DNA of 64,000 nucleotides from Candidatus Poribacteria bacterium. Its GTDB lineage: Bacteria; Poribacteria; WGA-4E; PCPOR2b. Below the pieces are notes generated by a model. It worked only from the letters and a program-made list of their open reading frames with translations. It was not told the origin of the DNA and made no database searches. Below, in pieces: positions 34,201 through 44,168 of the stretch. The stretch lies in the NCBI GenBank assembly GCA_022822005.1, contig JAJECO010000061.1:20720-84719 (forward strand). The letters are read 5' to 3'. Both the position numbers and the translations under genes were made by a program. How positions within the stretch are numbered: position 1 is the stretch's first letter; each line of letters begins with the position of its first letter.

Positions 34201-37200
34201 GTGCGTAATATCCAACCCATTCTCGCGCTAATCATCGTCTTCTCATGTGCGTGTGCTGCGCTCTACGAGGTGATCTGGGTACGTCAACTTATCCTGTTTT
34301 TTGGGAGTCCTGTGTTTGCAATTAGCGCAACGTTGAGTGCCTTGATAGGCGGCCTGGGGCTTGGCTGTTTCTACTTTGGGCGTTTGGCACACGAGAAAAA
34401 AACGTCGTTGCGCCTATATGCTTTTCTGGCTGCGGGTCTCGGCATCTTTGCGCTTATCTTTCCCATTCTGATGGATATTCTCAGCGCCATCTGCGTTCTC
34501 ATCTACCGTGGACTGAGTGTGGGATTCCATCTCCTTTCGTTGATTCGGTTTGTCCTTTCGTTTATCGTCTTGCTTATTCCATCAACCCTGATGGGCGGCG
34601 CGCTACTCCTACTCGGTAGGGCTGCAAAGGAAAGATGTGCCGGATTCAGAGCGGATCGCCTCTTCACAATCATAATGCTTAGCGCGAGCGTCGGTAGTAT
34701 CATCGCTGGATTTCTCCTCATCCAGCTTCTGGGGATTCAAAACTCAGTCTACTTGGGTGTGATGATTAACTTCATTCTGGCAGGGATTGCTTTCGGTTTA
34801 GATCGCTCGTGGCCCGAAACTTCGGTGGACTCGCAGCAGGCTGCAAGCGATGAATCAGGAATTTCTCCAACAGGGGAAATGTCGCGAGCGGTATTATGGA
34901 CATTTGCCGTTGTTGGCTTCTGTGGAACGAGTTATGCGCTCCTCTGGATGCGGATTCAGATCCCCTTTCTTGGCAACCCAGCTTACGCTTTCTCCGTTAT
35001 GCTGACTACCTTACTGCTTGGCGTAGCCGTTGGCAATTTTCTATTCGCAGTGATCGCACGGCGGATCCAATCGTTCGTAAACCTGTTCGGTTTAGTTCAG
35101 ATTGGGCTGGGGCTATCTGTCGTTGCCCTTATACCTGCTTTTGGAAACCTGTATGGTATCAGCAGAGGATTACAAGCTGCTTTCGGGGTGGGGCGCTTTT
35201 GGGAATTTGCTGCTGGCTTTCTCCTGATCATTATTCCGGCTATCCTGATTGGGGCAAGTTTCCCGCTCGTGAGGCGAATCTGCGCCGCTACCGAATCGCG
35301 ATCAACGGTCTACGCTTTCAGCACGATTGGTGCCCTCCTTGGACCGCTGTGTGCGGGGATTATCCTGATTCCGCTGATTGGGATACGCCCAAGCGTACTC
35401 TTAATCGCCGGATTGCATACAGTGGTCGGCTGTCTTCTGGTTCTTCGGAGTGCGGTGAAATCACAGTTTGTCAGTGGCACAGCGATTGGTGGTACTATCC
35501 TAACTGTCGGGATTGGACTGATGGTGTTGCTGTGGGGGAGTTCGCCCGCTTTTCTGAGAAACGGAACCTTTTGGTCGCAACGCCTAAACGACACGCTCGC
35601 TGAACATACCGAAACTGTTGATGCAAACATTGCCACGTTTATGGATGACCAAGGCGTCCATCGTACCTACGTCGACAATGACCAAATCGCTGATGGTTCC
35701 AGCCGGGGATCTGTGCCGCAGCGAATCCTCGCCCATCTGCCGCTGCTACTACATCCAAATCCTGAGCGCGTACTTGTTGTCGGGTTTGGAATGGGTATAT
35801 CGGCCCATACGATGACACAGTATGGTGTACGGGTAGACGTTCTCGAAAATCCAAAGGGACTCATCGACGCTGCGCGGAAATACTATCATGACGTAAACCG
35901 TAACATCGTGGACAGTTCGTTGTTCAGTCACACGTTCAATGATGAGCGAAGTTATGTATTGATGACATCCGAACGATACAATGTGATTTCCACAGGTGCG
36001 GTTCATCCGCTTGTAAGCTCGAAGGGAGCTAACCTTTACTCCGCGGATTTCTACAGATGGTGCAAGCGTATTCTCGCAGAAGATGGTATAATATGTCAAT
36101 GGATACCGCTCGACCGGCTTCCGGAACCGCATCTCAAGATCATTGTGCGGACCTTTTCTGAAGTATTTCCGAATGCAACAATGTGGTATAAATACACACC
36201 AGATTTTGCCGTCCTGATCGGTACGCCGGAGCGGCTCCAGATAAATTATCGGCGTTTCATGGAAAGGACACAGATCCCAAGAGTCCAGGAAGCACTTCTG
36301 GCTGACGGTCTTGATGGTGTTTCACTCCTCGATTCATTTATGATGAGTGAGAAGGTAGTTCGAGCGTATGCCGGCGATGCGAAAATCCATACGGACAATC
36401 ACCCACGCCTGGAATTTTTCCATCCTCGTGCGCTGATAAATACAACCCATAAAAACATCGAAGCACTGGCGAAACATCGTGAACGCTTAACCCCCTATTT
36501 GACCAATTACGGTCAAACCATGGGTGATAAAGTTAAAGTGCGTAAGCAGATCGATCTCTATTTTGATGCGACACAAGCGTTGATTGAAGGACAAATCGAA
36601 TATGCCAAAGGAGAATATGAGAAGGCTGTTGGTGTATTGAACCAAGCTGTTGCCATTAATCCGGATGATATGACGATTCGGTCTAATCTTGGTGTTGCTG
36701 TGGTATTGGCAAACAGCGATTATCAAGAGGAACTCAAGGAGACGGAAAAAGCCATTAAACAGGTACTACAAAGCAACCCGCGGGATGTACAGAAACAGGT
36801 TGAATTGGGAATCACCTACGAGCTGCAGGGCGAATTGGCAAAGGCAGCGGACGCGTTTGAAGAAGCACTTAAATATGATCCGAATCGGCCAGAACTCTAT
36901 TCGTTGCTCGGTCCGATTTATGAACGTCAAGAGCAGTACGATGACGCGTTACGTACATACCAGCGGCTTGAAAAATTAGAGCCAAATCTTCCCGCTATCA
37001 TTTTCGGTGCAATGGCATCGATTTACCATTTTCATAAGAAGATGCTTCCCGAAGCGCTTAAATATGCCCAGAAGGCGTTGGCGGCGGATGCAGATTCTTG
37101 GCGTGTGCATAACCTGCTGGGGGTTATCTATACAGATCAGAAGGAGTTTGGACGCGCAATCGATGCTTTCAAAGCCGCGATGCGACTGGCGCCAAATGAG

Positions 37201-37365
37201 CCGATGTCGCACAGCGATCTCGCTAAAGTATATCTCGCCCAAGGTAAGTACGATGTGGCACTGAAATCGGTTGAAACAGCGGTGCGCCTCGCACCACGCG
37301 ATCCATACTTTCAGGAGCAGCGACGTCAGATCCAAGCGGTAATCCCGTCAAGCAAAAATGAGTAG
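34201..37365 (+). CDS. Fused membrane / spermidine-synthase-like / TPR protein
   Basis: 1054 aa from GTG 34201 (GGGAG upstream). Residues 1 to about 430 hold a dozen or more hydrophobic helices like the membrane part of fused MFS/spermidine synthases. About 480-740 is a spermidine-synthase-like Rossmann domain (VLVVGFGMG at about 521-529, LYSADFYRWC, CQWIPL). About 790-1050 is a series of TPRs. The aminopropyltransferase motif GGGDG is replaced by GFGMG, and the YDVI..D acid by YNVIST, so polyamine synthesis is unlikely. It may be a membrane-anchored assembly platform. No matching decarboxylase gene (speD/speE partner) is nearby. Confidence 0.8.
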   Translation: MRNIQPILALIIVFSCACAALYEVIWVRQLILFFGSPVFAISATLSALIGGLGLGCFYFGRLAHEKKTSLRLYAFLAAGLGIFALIFPILMDILSAICVLIYRGLSVGFHLLSLIRFVLSFIVLLIPSTLMGGALLLLGRAAKERCAGFRADRLFTIIMLSASVGSIIAGFLLIQLLGIQNSVYLGVMINFILAGIAFGLDRSWPETSVDSQQAASDESGISPTGEMSRAVLWTFAVVGFCGTSYALLWMRIQIPFLGNPAYAFSVMLTTLLLGVAVGNFLFAVIARRIQSFVNLFGLVQIGLGLSVVALIPAFGNLYGISRGLQAAFGVGRFWEFAAGFLLIIIPAILIGASFPLVRRICAATESRSTVYAFSTIGALLGPLCAGIILIPLIGIRPSVLLIAGLHTVVGCLLVLRSAVKSQFVSGTAIGGTILTVGIGLMVLLWGSSPAFLRNGTFWSQRLNDTLAEHTETVDANIATFMDDQGVHRTYVDNDQIADGSSRGSVPQRILAHLPLLLHPNPERVLVVGFGMGISAHTMTQYGVRVDVLENPKGLIDAARKYYHDVNRNIVDSSLFSHTFNDERSYVLMTSERYNVISTGAVHPLVSSKGANLYSADFYRWCKRILAEDGIICQWIPLDRLPEPHLKIIVRTFSEVFPNATMWYKYTPDFAVLIGTPERLQINYRRFMERTQIPRVQEALLADGLDGVSLLDSFMMSEKVVRAYAGDAKIHTDNHPRLEFFHPRALINTTHKNIEALAKHRERLTPYLTNYGQTMGDKVKVRKQIDLYFDATQALIEGQIEYAKGEYEKAVGVLNQAVAINPDDMTIRSNLGVAVVLANSDYQEELKETEKAIKQVLQSNPRDVQKQVELGITYELQGELAKAADAFEEALKYDPNRPELYSLLGPIYERQEQYDDALRTYQRLEKLEPNLPAIIFGAMASIYHFHKKMLPEALKYAQKALAADADSWRVHNLLGVIYTDQKEFGRAIDAFKAAMRLAPNEPMSHSDLAKVYLAQGKYDVALKSVETAVRLAPRDPYFQEQRRQIQAVIPSSKNE

Positions 37366-37486
37366 ACGGGGAACTGACCGAGAAGCATCAGGATCAATCG
37401 AAGAAAAGTAGGGAATGAAGGTTAAAGAAATAATCAGGTAGAACTATTTCGATCTTTACATTTGATAAAGGGGTAACTGGTAGAAA

Positions 37487-38752
37487 ATGCAGATTCAATC
37501 ACCAAAAGGGACGAGAGATATCCTCCCTTCAGAAATTCAAACATGGCAGTGGGTTGAACAAGCCGCACGGTCTGTTTTTGGCACCTACGGGTATCAGGAG
37601 ATTCGCACGCCAATTTTTGAAAGCACAGACCTTTTCGTGCGTGGCGTCGGTGATACCACCGACATCGTTGAAAAAGAGATGTATACCTTCAGTGACAGGG
37701 GCAATCGCAGCGTCTCATTGCGTCCAGAGGGCACCGCATCAGTGGTCCGCGCCATGCTCCAGAATCGTTTAATGGACGGTGCCAGTGTCTTAAAATTTTA
37801 CTATATCGGTCAGATGTTCCGCTATGACCGTCCACAGGCGGGACGGTATCGCGAGTTTTGGCAGGTTGGGATCGAAGCGTTTGGAGCGGATTCGCCTGCA
37901 ATCGACGCAGAGATTATCGCAGCGGGACACCAATTTTTCTCGACGCTTGGCATCAAAGACCTCACGTTACACATCAACAGCATCGGCGATCCGGTCTGTC
38001 GTCCGAAATATGTTGAAGATCTGACAGCGTATGTGAAGGAGCATCTTGACAAGCTGTGCGGAAAATGTTATGCGCGCCATGAACGAAATCCGATGCGGAT
38101 CTTGGATTGCAAAGAGAGCGGTTGTCGTGCCGTTGTCGCCAACGCGCCGCTTATATCTAACTATTTGTCTGACGCCTGCCGTGAGAACTTTGATATGGTA
38201 AAGAGCTATCTCGACAGACTAAAAATTGACTATCACGAAGATCCATACGTCGTCAGAGGATTGGATTACTATTCTCGAACCGCGTTTGAATTCACAGCTG
38301 GCGGTCTGGGTGCACAAAATGCAATCGGTGGTGGGGGTCGATATGACTATCTTGCGGAAGAAATAGGAGGTACTCCAACCCCCGGCATTGGATTCGCGCT
38401 CGGCATGGATCGGATTATGATTGCGCTTGAATCGCAGGACGTTACAGTGCCAACCTCTGCGCCGGTGGATGTCTATCTCGCGGTGTTAGGAGACGTAGCG
38501 ATGCCTATAGCCCTGCGGTTAGCGCAAGAACTTCGTGAAAATGGGGTCAAAACTGACCTTGAGTATAAAGGGCGCGGCTTGCGTGCACAGATGAGGACTG
38601 CAAACAAATTGAACGCACAGTATGTCGTCATGATTGGCGAAGATGAGATTAACAATGCAGCCGCGACAGTGCGGGATATGGGAAGCGGTGATCAGCAATC
38701 AGTTGCGTTCCAACAGTTAGCGGAAATTCTGCGTGAGAAGGTAGATCGCTAG
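37487..38752 (+). CDS. hisS: Histidyl-tRNA synthetase
   Basis: 421 aa, the usual length of bacterial HisRS, class II. Start MQIQSPKGTRD; motif 2 region with LRPEGTASVVRA and FRYDRPQAGRYREFWQ; the histidine-specific VRGLDYYSRTAFEF; motif 3 with GIGFALGMDR; a C-terminal anticodon-binding domain from about residue 325. It charges tRNA-His in the cytoplasm. The ribosome site is weak (AAAGGGG 13 bases away). The aspS gene follows. Confidence 0.97.
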   Translation: MQIQSPKGTRDILPSEIQTWQWVEQAARSVFGTYGYQEIRTPIFESTDLFVRGVGDTTDIVEKEMYTFSDRGNRSVSLRPEGTASVVRAMLQNRLMDGASVLKFYYIGQMFRYDRPQAGRYREFWQVGIEAFGADSPAIDAEIIAAGHQFFSTLGIKDLTLHINSIGDPVCRPKYVEDLTAYVKEHLDKLCGKCYARHERNPMRILDCKESGCRAVVANAPLISNYLSDACRENFDMVKSYLDRLKIDYHEDPYVVRGLDYYSRTAFEFTAGGLGAQNAIGGGGRYDYLAEEIGGTPTPGIGFALGMDRIMIALESQDVTVPTSAPVDVYLAVLGDVAMPIALRLAQELRENGVKTDLEYKGRGLRAQMRTANKLNAQYVVMIGEDEINNAAATVRDMGSGDQQSVAFQQLAEILREKVDR

Positions 38753-38828
38753 AATGTAATTGATTGGTTTTATCGCCTTAAAGGATGAGATTGTATCTTT
38801 TATAAATCGAAGGAGAGAATCTAAAGTA

Positions 38829-40607
38829 ATGCCTGAAATGAAACGTACACACTTTTGCGGAGAACTACGGCTTGCCGATGCCGGTGAATCGGCGCGACTC
38901 ACCGGTTGGGTATCTCGCCGTCGAGATCACGGCGGTGTCATTTTTGTAGACCTTCGTGATCGAACCGGAATCACGCAGGTGGTCTTTGATCCGATAATTG
39001 ATCCCGAAGCACACCGGGCTGCGGGCGCGATTCGCAACGAATTTGTGTTAAGCGTCAGCGGAAAGGTGCGCGAGCGGGGAGAAGGCTTGACCAACCCCAA
39101 CCTCCTTACCGGCGAGATAGAACTGGCGACGGATGAATTGGAAATCTTAAATGTTGCGCGGACACCACCATTTGCTGTCGAGGACGATATCGATACAGCC
39201 GAGGATGTTCGTATGCAGTACCGATACGTTGACCTTCGCCGTCCAAAAATGCAGGAGATGCTACAGATTCGGCACAAAGCAACCCTTGCTGCACGGAGAT
39301 ACATGGACGAGCAAGGCTTCCTTGAGATTGAGACGCCAATCTTGATGAATAGTACACCAGAGGGGGCGCGTGATTTTCTGGTGCCAAGTCGGCTCAACCC
39401 CGGCAAATTCTATGCCTTGCCACAATCACCGCAGCAGTTCAAGCAACTATCAATGATGAGCGGTATAGATCGTTATTTCCAGATCGCGCGTTGTTTCCGT
39501 GACGAAGATACCCGCGCAAATCGGCTTCTTGAATTAACGCAGCTTGATATTGAAATGTCCTTCGCAACCCGAGAAGATGTCATGGAAGTGACGGAAGGAT
39601 TATTCAAGAGAATCTTTGAAGAAGCGGTTGACATTCCCATCCCTACACCGTTCCGCCGTATGCCTTACAGTGAAGCAATGGAACGATACGGCACCGATAA
39701 GCCTGATACACGTTTCGGACTGGAGCTCTCTGATCTCTCTGATCTGGTGGCGGACTGTGATTTCAAGGTGTTTACGGGTGCCTTGGCAAACGAAGGGCAG
39801 GTAAAAGGGCTTGCTGTTCCCGGTGGAGCGTCACTCTCTCGCAGGGAGATAGATAATCTCACAGAGTTTGTCGCCATTTATAGAGCAAAGGGGTTAGCAT
39901 GGATTAAGGTAACAGAGGAAGGCGCTTTTGAATCAAGTATCGTCAAATTTTTCAGCGAAGATACTCTCAAGGCAGTTAGCGAGCGGATGAGTGCCCAGCC
40001 GGGTGATCTAATGGTATTTGTGGCTGACAAACCGCAGATTGTCGCGGATGCACTTGCAAGCCTGCGCCTGCATCTCGGCGAAAAACTCGAATTGATTGAT
40101 TATGATCGCTTTGATTTCCTGTGGATTATCGATTTTCCCCTGTTTTTCTGGGATGAAGAGGAGAATCGCTACGAACCTTCTCAACATCTCTTCACCATGA
40201 TGCCTGAGGAAGATATTCCGCTGCTGGATACCGATCCGGGGAAAGCGAGAGGTCTACAATACGACCTAATTATCAACGGAGAAGAGTGCGCCGGTGGTAG
40301 CATCAGAATTCACCGATGGGAGCTCCAACAGAAGATATTTGAAATCATGAAGATCAAACCTCAAGAGGTAACCGAGCGGTTTGGATACTTCGTTGAAGCG
40401 TTGCAATACGGAACACCGCCGCATGGCGGTATTGCTTCGGGGTTAGATCGGATGATGATGATGATGACCGGCGAAAAAAATATCCGTGAAGTCACCGCGT
40501 TTCCGAAGACACAGAACGGATTGTGTCTGCTCACCGTTGCTCCTTCTGAAGTTACCGACGAACAGCTTGAGGAATTGTCGATCCAGGTTGATGTGGCTGA
40601 GAGTTAA
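38829..40607 (+). CDS. aspS: Aspartyl-tRNA synthetase
   Basis: 592 aa from ATG 38829, matching the bacterial-type length; a TTG at 38760 is in frame but outside the family's N-terminus, and AAGGAGAG lies upstream of 38829. Order: OB-fold anticodon domain (1-110), catalytic core with motif 2 (FRDEDTRANRLLELTQLDIEM), the GAD insertion, and motif 3 (GIASGLDRMMM). It charges tRNA-Asp; whether it is discriminating cannot be judged without the tRNA and GatCAB context. Follows hisS, a common pairing in bacteria. Confidence 0.96.
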   Translation: MPEMKRTHFCGELRLADAGESARLTGWVSRRRDHGGVIFVDLRDRTGITQVVFDPIIDPEAHRAAGAIRNEFVLSVSGKVRERGEGLTNPNLLTGEIELATDELEILNVARTPPFAVEDDIDTAEDVRMQYRYVDLRRPKMQEMLQIRHKATLAARRYMDEQGFLEIETPILMNSTPEGARDFLVPSRLNPGKFYALPQSPQQFKQLSMMSGIDRYFQIARCFRDEDTRANRLLELTQLDIEMSFATREDVMEVTEGLFKRIFEEAVDIPIPTPFRRMPYSEAMERYGTDKPDTRFGLELSDLSDLVADCDFKVFTGALANEGQVKGLAVPGGASLSRREIDNLTEFVAIYRAKGLAWIKVTEEGAFESSIVKFFSEDTLKAVSERMSAQPGDLMVFVADKPQIVADALASLRLHLGEKLELIDYDRFDFLWIIDFPLFFWDEEENRYEPSQHLFTMMPEEDIPLLDTDPGKARGLQYDLIINGEECAGGSIRIHRWELQQKIFEIMKIKPQEVTERFGYFVEALQYGTPPHGGIASGLDRMMMMMTGEKNIREVTAFPKTQNGLCLLTVAPSEVTDEQLEELSIQVDVAES

Positions 40608-40749
40608 TCGCATTTCTGGAGCGGTGCACTCTCATTTATACGTCTGTTTTACGAAACCTATCCTAGACATTTGACGTTCTTACTTAGGGAGTTTTGTTTC
40701 CAGACAATGCTAGGTCAGTGCGTCTAGTAACCTGCGTCAGATTGAATAC

Positions 40750-41622
40750 ATGCCTCCTGACAAAATGGTAAAAATGGAGATATCTGCGGTGAGGGAAGAT
40801 ATCCATTTCAATCCAGAAGATCAACAGTTCATTGACCGAGCCTCAGATTTTTGCCAACAAGTGGGCGAACGTGCAGTCCTTATGTTGGTTGGGAGTCGTG
40901 CCGCTAACTTTGCCGATGGATGGTCGGATCTTGACCTGTGTATCATTGGTGATAAGCGATACCTTTCTGATGAAGATCGTAACACTTATGAACGAAGCCG
41001 ACAACTCTTCGTCGATCGGGGTGATTATGAAGCCCACTGGTCGTTTTTTGACGAAGGTGACCTACGGGCCTGGTTGGAAACATGGCCAAGTGAGATGATG
41101 TGGCTTATTGCCACCTCACAGACTCTCTACGGTTGTTCAAGTGCCGCTGAAGAACTGAAGGATCGCTATCGGCTTTATCCGATAGATGTCGCGGAGAGCA
41201 AGTTAAAGTGGATGTTTGGCAAGTATTATTACTCACAGCGCGGTCCCTTGGCTATGGCAGCGCGGGGGCACGTGGAGATGGCATTTGTTGCAGTTGGAAA
41301 CGTTATCGAGTTCCTCTGTAAAATTTGCTGTGTTGCTGACAGACAGCCATTTCCCTACAGCAAATGGCTGGTTGAAGCAGCTAAACAAACACGACTGGGC
41401 GCAATGGTATATCCCTCGATTCAACTAGCGGTCGGTGGAATTGAAGACTTTCTCAACTCACCGACTGATCGTCACTGGCGCGACTGGGTGCCGGTAAAAG
41501 AATTGCGAGCGACGTTGCCGATTGTTCAAAGCAAATTGAAACAGCTGGGTTGGGGTTGCAATTGGATTGACAATCCGGAGAGGGTTTACTTTGAGGAGAC
41601 GGTAAAACGACCTGCGCCCTGA
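40750..41622 (+). CDS. Nucleotidyltransferase-fold protein
   Basis: 290 aa. The pol-beta-type signature GSRAANFADGWSDLD (48-62) gives GS at 48-49 and the metal-binding Asp60 and Asp62. The rest is helical, resembling DUF4037 or aminoglycoside-adenylyltransferase-like proteins. It may transfer a nucleotide to a small molecule or protein; no antitoxin or HEPN partner gene is adjacent. Start chosen at ATG 40750; other in-frame ATGs (40765, 40774) are possible. Confidence 0.78.
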   Translation: MPPDKMVKMEISAVREDIHFNPEDQQFIDRASDFCQQVGERAVLMLVGSRAANFADGWSDLDLCIIGDKRYLSDEDRNTYERSRQLFVDRGDYEAHWSFFDEGDLRAWLETWPSEMMWLIATSQTLYGCSSAAEELKDRYRLYPIDVAESKLKWMFGKYYYSQRGPLAMAARGHVEMAFVAVGNVIEFLCKICCVADRQPFPYSKWLVEAAKQTRLGAMVYPSIQLAVGGIEDFLNSPTDRHWRDWVPVKELRATLPIVQSKLKQLGWGCNWIDNPERVYFEETVKRPAP

Positions 41623-41724
41623 ACACCCACGAGCTAGAATCAGAACGCCAAATGGATGTATCGGGCATGACTCTTGCACGGAGCCCTATATGATTTCTAA
41701 TGACGACGAAGGAGAGTTCTTGAG

Positions 41725-42690
41725 ATGGACAGAGAGCAATTGCTTGAAAAACGGATTGCGGTGTTGATGGGGGGGCGATCGGGTGAAAGACAGGTGTCGC
41801 TCCGATCTGGGGCGCGGATCGCTGACGCACTTCAACGGCTCGGTGCAGATGTGGTGAGAATTGATCCAATCGACCTTGATTGGATCGAGCGTATGCGAGA
41901 TGCTTCGATTGAAATTGTATTTCTGGGGGTACATGGAAAAGGTTGCGAGGATGGAACGATTCAAGGTGTGCTGGAGGCGTTCGAGTTTAGCTATACCGGT
42001 TCCGGGGTATTGCCAAGCGCGTTGGCGATGAATAAGACCATGACCAAACGGGTGCTATCAACGCTGGACATTCCAACGCCCGATTACCTCGCAGTGGACC
42101 CAAACCAAAATCTGGATCTGCAATGCGAGGAAGCAATCGATCGTTTGGGACTACCGGTTGTCCTGAAACCTGCATCGGAAGGATCAAGTATTGGGGTCTC
42201 GATTATTTCCGAGCGATCAGAGATCAAGCGGATTGCCTATAAAACCCAACATCAGTTCGGGGATATTCTATTTGAACGATATATTCAAGGCCAAGAGGTC
42301 ACGGTTGGGCTTCTGGGGATCAATGAAAACCTTCGCGCGCTACCTGTGCTAGAGCTAGTTCCTAAACGGGAGTTTTACGACTATGAAGCAAAATATACCG
42401 AAGGGATGACCGAGTTCATTATTCCTGCAAGGCTGTCCGACTCCCTAACCCAAGAGGTACAGGAGATCGCACTGGGGACGCATCAAGCAGTGGGCTGTTG
42501 GGGGTACTCAAGAGTGGATATGTTAGTCGATAACGCTGGGCAACCTTACGTGATGGAAATTAATACATTGCCAGGATTGACTGATCTAAGTGATCTACCA
42601 GCACAAGCGGCAGCAGCGGAAATGTCTTATGATGAACTGATTTATGAAATCTTAACAAGTGCGCAGATGCGTTTAGTTGCCTCCGATTAA
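41725..42690 (+). CDS. ddl: D-alanine--D-alanine ligase
   Basis: 321 aa ATP-grasp enzyme that joins two D-alanines for peptidoglycan precursors. Motifs: VLMGGRSGERQVSLRSG at the N-terminus, VLKPASEGSSIGVS for ATP and D-Ala, and the C-terminal VMEINTLPGLTDLSDLP. AAGGAGAG precedes the ATG. It supports a peptidoglycan-containing cell wall. The gene stands alone, not in a mur cluster, and converges on an epimerase gene. Confidence 0.94.
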   Translation: MDREQLLEKRIAVLMGGRSGERQVSLRSGARIADALQRLGADVVRIDPIDLDWIERMRDASIEIVFLGVHGKGCEDGTIQGVLEAFEFSYTGSGVLPSALAMNKTMTKRVLSTLDIPTPDYLAVDPNQNLDLQCEEAIDRLGLPVVLKPASEGSSIGVSIISERSEIKRIAYKTQHQFGDILFERYIQGQEVTVGLLGINENLRALPVLELVPKREFYDYEAKYTEGMTEFIIPARLSDSLTQEVQEIALGTHQAVGCWGYSRVDMLVDNAGQPYVMEINTLPGLTDLSDLPAQAAAAEMSYDELIYEILTSAQMRLVASD

Positions 42691-42747
42691 TATTGACCCA
42701 GTTATGGTTGGAGATACCCCGGTTTCAGCTCCCCACGTTCAGACCAC

Positions 42748-43779
42748 CTACGCAGCGGTTATTTGCGTTGGAATAACATCGGCGGCTCCTTGTCGAAATG
42801 CTATGGCAGAGTCAATCATCTTAAAGATGTCGAATTGTGGATGGTAACCAATTAGCCGGGCACCCTTGGCGAGACCGAACTCATAAAAGGTCGGTGTGTT
42901 TTCTGCTAACTGAACATCAACGTAATCTACCCCCAGTTTTTCCGCGAGATAAGGCACCGTTTCCTCCCATGTAAAGGGCGTTGGTCCGGCAAGGTGGAAA
43001 GTCTCTCCGATTGCCTGCGGTTTGCCAAGCGCGGTTAAGAAGCCGAGCACGATGTCGCGCACGTCGGCAATATGTTTTTTATAAGATCTGCCATTCTCGT
43101 CTCGCGCTATAAGTAGACGTTCTCCAGCGTTCCCGAAATCCAGTAATTGTTGGCGTGTTTCGGCAGCGGCACCAGTTGTTCTGCTTGCGTAGGCGTTCTG
43201 CCAGTGATCAAGGCGAAACTGGGAATAGTCTAGGATTTCATCGCCAGCCGCTACAAAGGCGAAACGGAAAATCGAGATCGGCAGTTGGTAACTCCGATGA
43301 TATCCGCGACACATCTCTTCCCCAAGAACTTTTGAAAGCGCATACCACCCACCCGGCTTCTGGGCCATCTCGTCTTCGCGGATCGGGTCGGATAGACCAC
43401 CGGGGACGTATTTTTCGTAGGTGGCGTCGGTGCTTGCAAAGAAGAAGTGCTTCAGGTTATCCAAATTTTCACGGGCAGCCTCCAGCATATTGAACGTGCC
43501 GCGTGCATTAATCTCAAAATAGTCTTCGTTGGAGAAGGGACCCCCACCTTGGAATGCCGCCCCCAGATGGCAGATTGCTTCTACCCCGCTGACCGCGTCG
43601 TTTACATCCGGAGGATTAACCAGACTTCCCTCAACTAACTCAACCGGAAGCCCGTCAAATTTTTCCAATCGTGCGTCCTTTTCCCAAACCAGCCCACGCA
43701 CCTCATGTCCTTCATCAATCAGAGCTTTGGCAAGGTTGGCACCGATTCTGCCGGATATACCGGTAACGAGAATTTTCAT
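42748..43779 (-). CDS. NAD-dependent epimerase/dehydratase (extended SDR)
   Basis: 343 aa. N-terminal TGISGRIGANL (GxxGxxG) and YALSKVLGE (YxxxK) mark a sugar-nucleotide-type epimerase or hydroxysteroid-dehydrogenase-like reductase. AGGAG precedes the ATG. It is transcribed alone from a very good promoter (43861-43889), and its leader can form an 8-bp stem. Substrate unknown. Confidence 0.86.
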   Translation of the reverse strand: MKILVTGISGRIGANLAKALIDEGHEVRGLVWEKDARLEKFDGLPVELVEGSLVNPPDVNDAVSGVEAICHLGAAFQGGGPFSNEDYFEINARGTFNMLEAARENLDNLKHFFFASTDATYEKYVPGGLSDPIREDEMAQKPGGWYALSKVLGEEMCRGYHRSYQLPISIFRFAFVAAGDEILDYSQFRLDHWQNAYASRTTGAAAETRQQLLDFGNAGERLLIARDENGRSYKKHIADVRDIVLGFLTALGKPQAIGETFHLAGPTPFTWEETVPYLAEKLGVDYVDVQLAENTPTFYEFGLAKGARLIGYHPQFDIFKMIDSAIAFRQGAADVIPTQITAA

Positions 43780-43803
43780 AAATGGGATCTCCTAATTTTA
43801 TTG

Positions 43804-43839
43804 AGAGCGAAGTCAATTTTTGTTTGTGATTTTCGCTCT
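43804..43839 (-). promoter_or_regulatory. Leader stem-loop upstream of the epimerase start
   Basis: AGAGCGAA (43804-43811) and TTCGCTCT (43832-43839) form a perfect 8-bp stem with a 20-base loop in the predicted leader of the minus-strand epimerase gene, about 24 bases before the ATG and just upstream of the AGGAG ribosome site. Confidence 0.4.
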
Positions 43840-43860
43840 GTTTTGTTATCATTTTGTTAT

Positions 43861-43889
43861 ATTTTACGCAGCACCGGCTTGAGTGTCAA
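43861..43889 (-). promoter_or_regulatory. Strong sigma-70-type promoter of the epimerase gene
   Basis: Minus strand TTGACA (43889-43884), 17-base spacer, TAAAAT (43866-43861): -35 perfect, -10 five of six. Transcription should begin near 43854, giving a leader of about 75 bases. Confidence 0.7.
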
Positions 43890-44168
43890 AAAGAAAAACT
43901 GAACTATTATGATTTTTGCTATTGTAGAGTTGCATCCCACTTTGGAGAGACTGCTGTGCTTAAGGGAGTTAGCGGAATTGTTTTGCGACCGATTGGTGTG
44001 ACATTAATGTAAGATCTTTTTCGTCATATTCCCCAGTAATAGTATCTTACAGATCTCAAGGACGTAGTGAAACTTCTGCCCCAGCAGAATGGGTAAATCT
44101 ACTTTTAGTTGATAACGATTTGACTTCCGCTACACGGAAGATCATCAGTGCCTTTTGGAGCGCCCACA

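Larger units (their letters stand above)
43780..44168. other. 389-base divergent intergenic region
   Basis: No gene is visible between the epimerase (minus) and the Cache/SpoIIE phosphatase (plus). It holds a strong minus promoter and a leader stem-loop (listed). Toward the plus gene, a weak TTGCGA (43983-43988), 16-base spacer, TAATGT (44005-44010) is the best promoter candidate, and an 8-bp inverted repeat TGTAAGAT / ATCTTACA (44008-44015, 44044-44051) overlaps it and could be an operator or leader hairpin. Confidence 0.6.

Noticed and set aside
40750..41622. Toxin-antitoxin (MNT/HEPN) module
   Set aside because: The nucleotidyltransferase is 290 aa and stands alone; no HEPN partner frame is adjacent.
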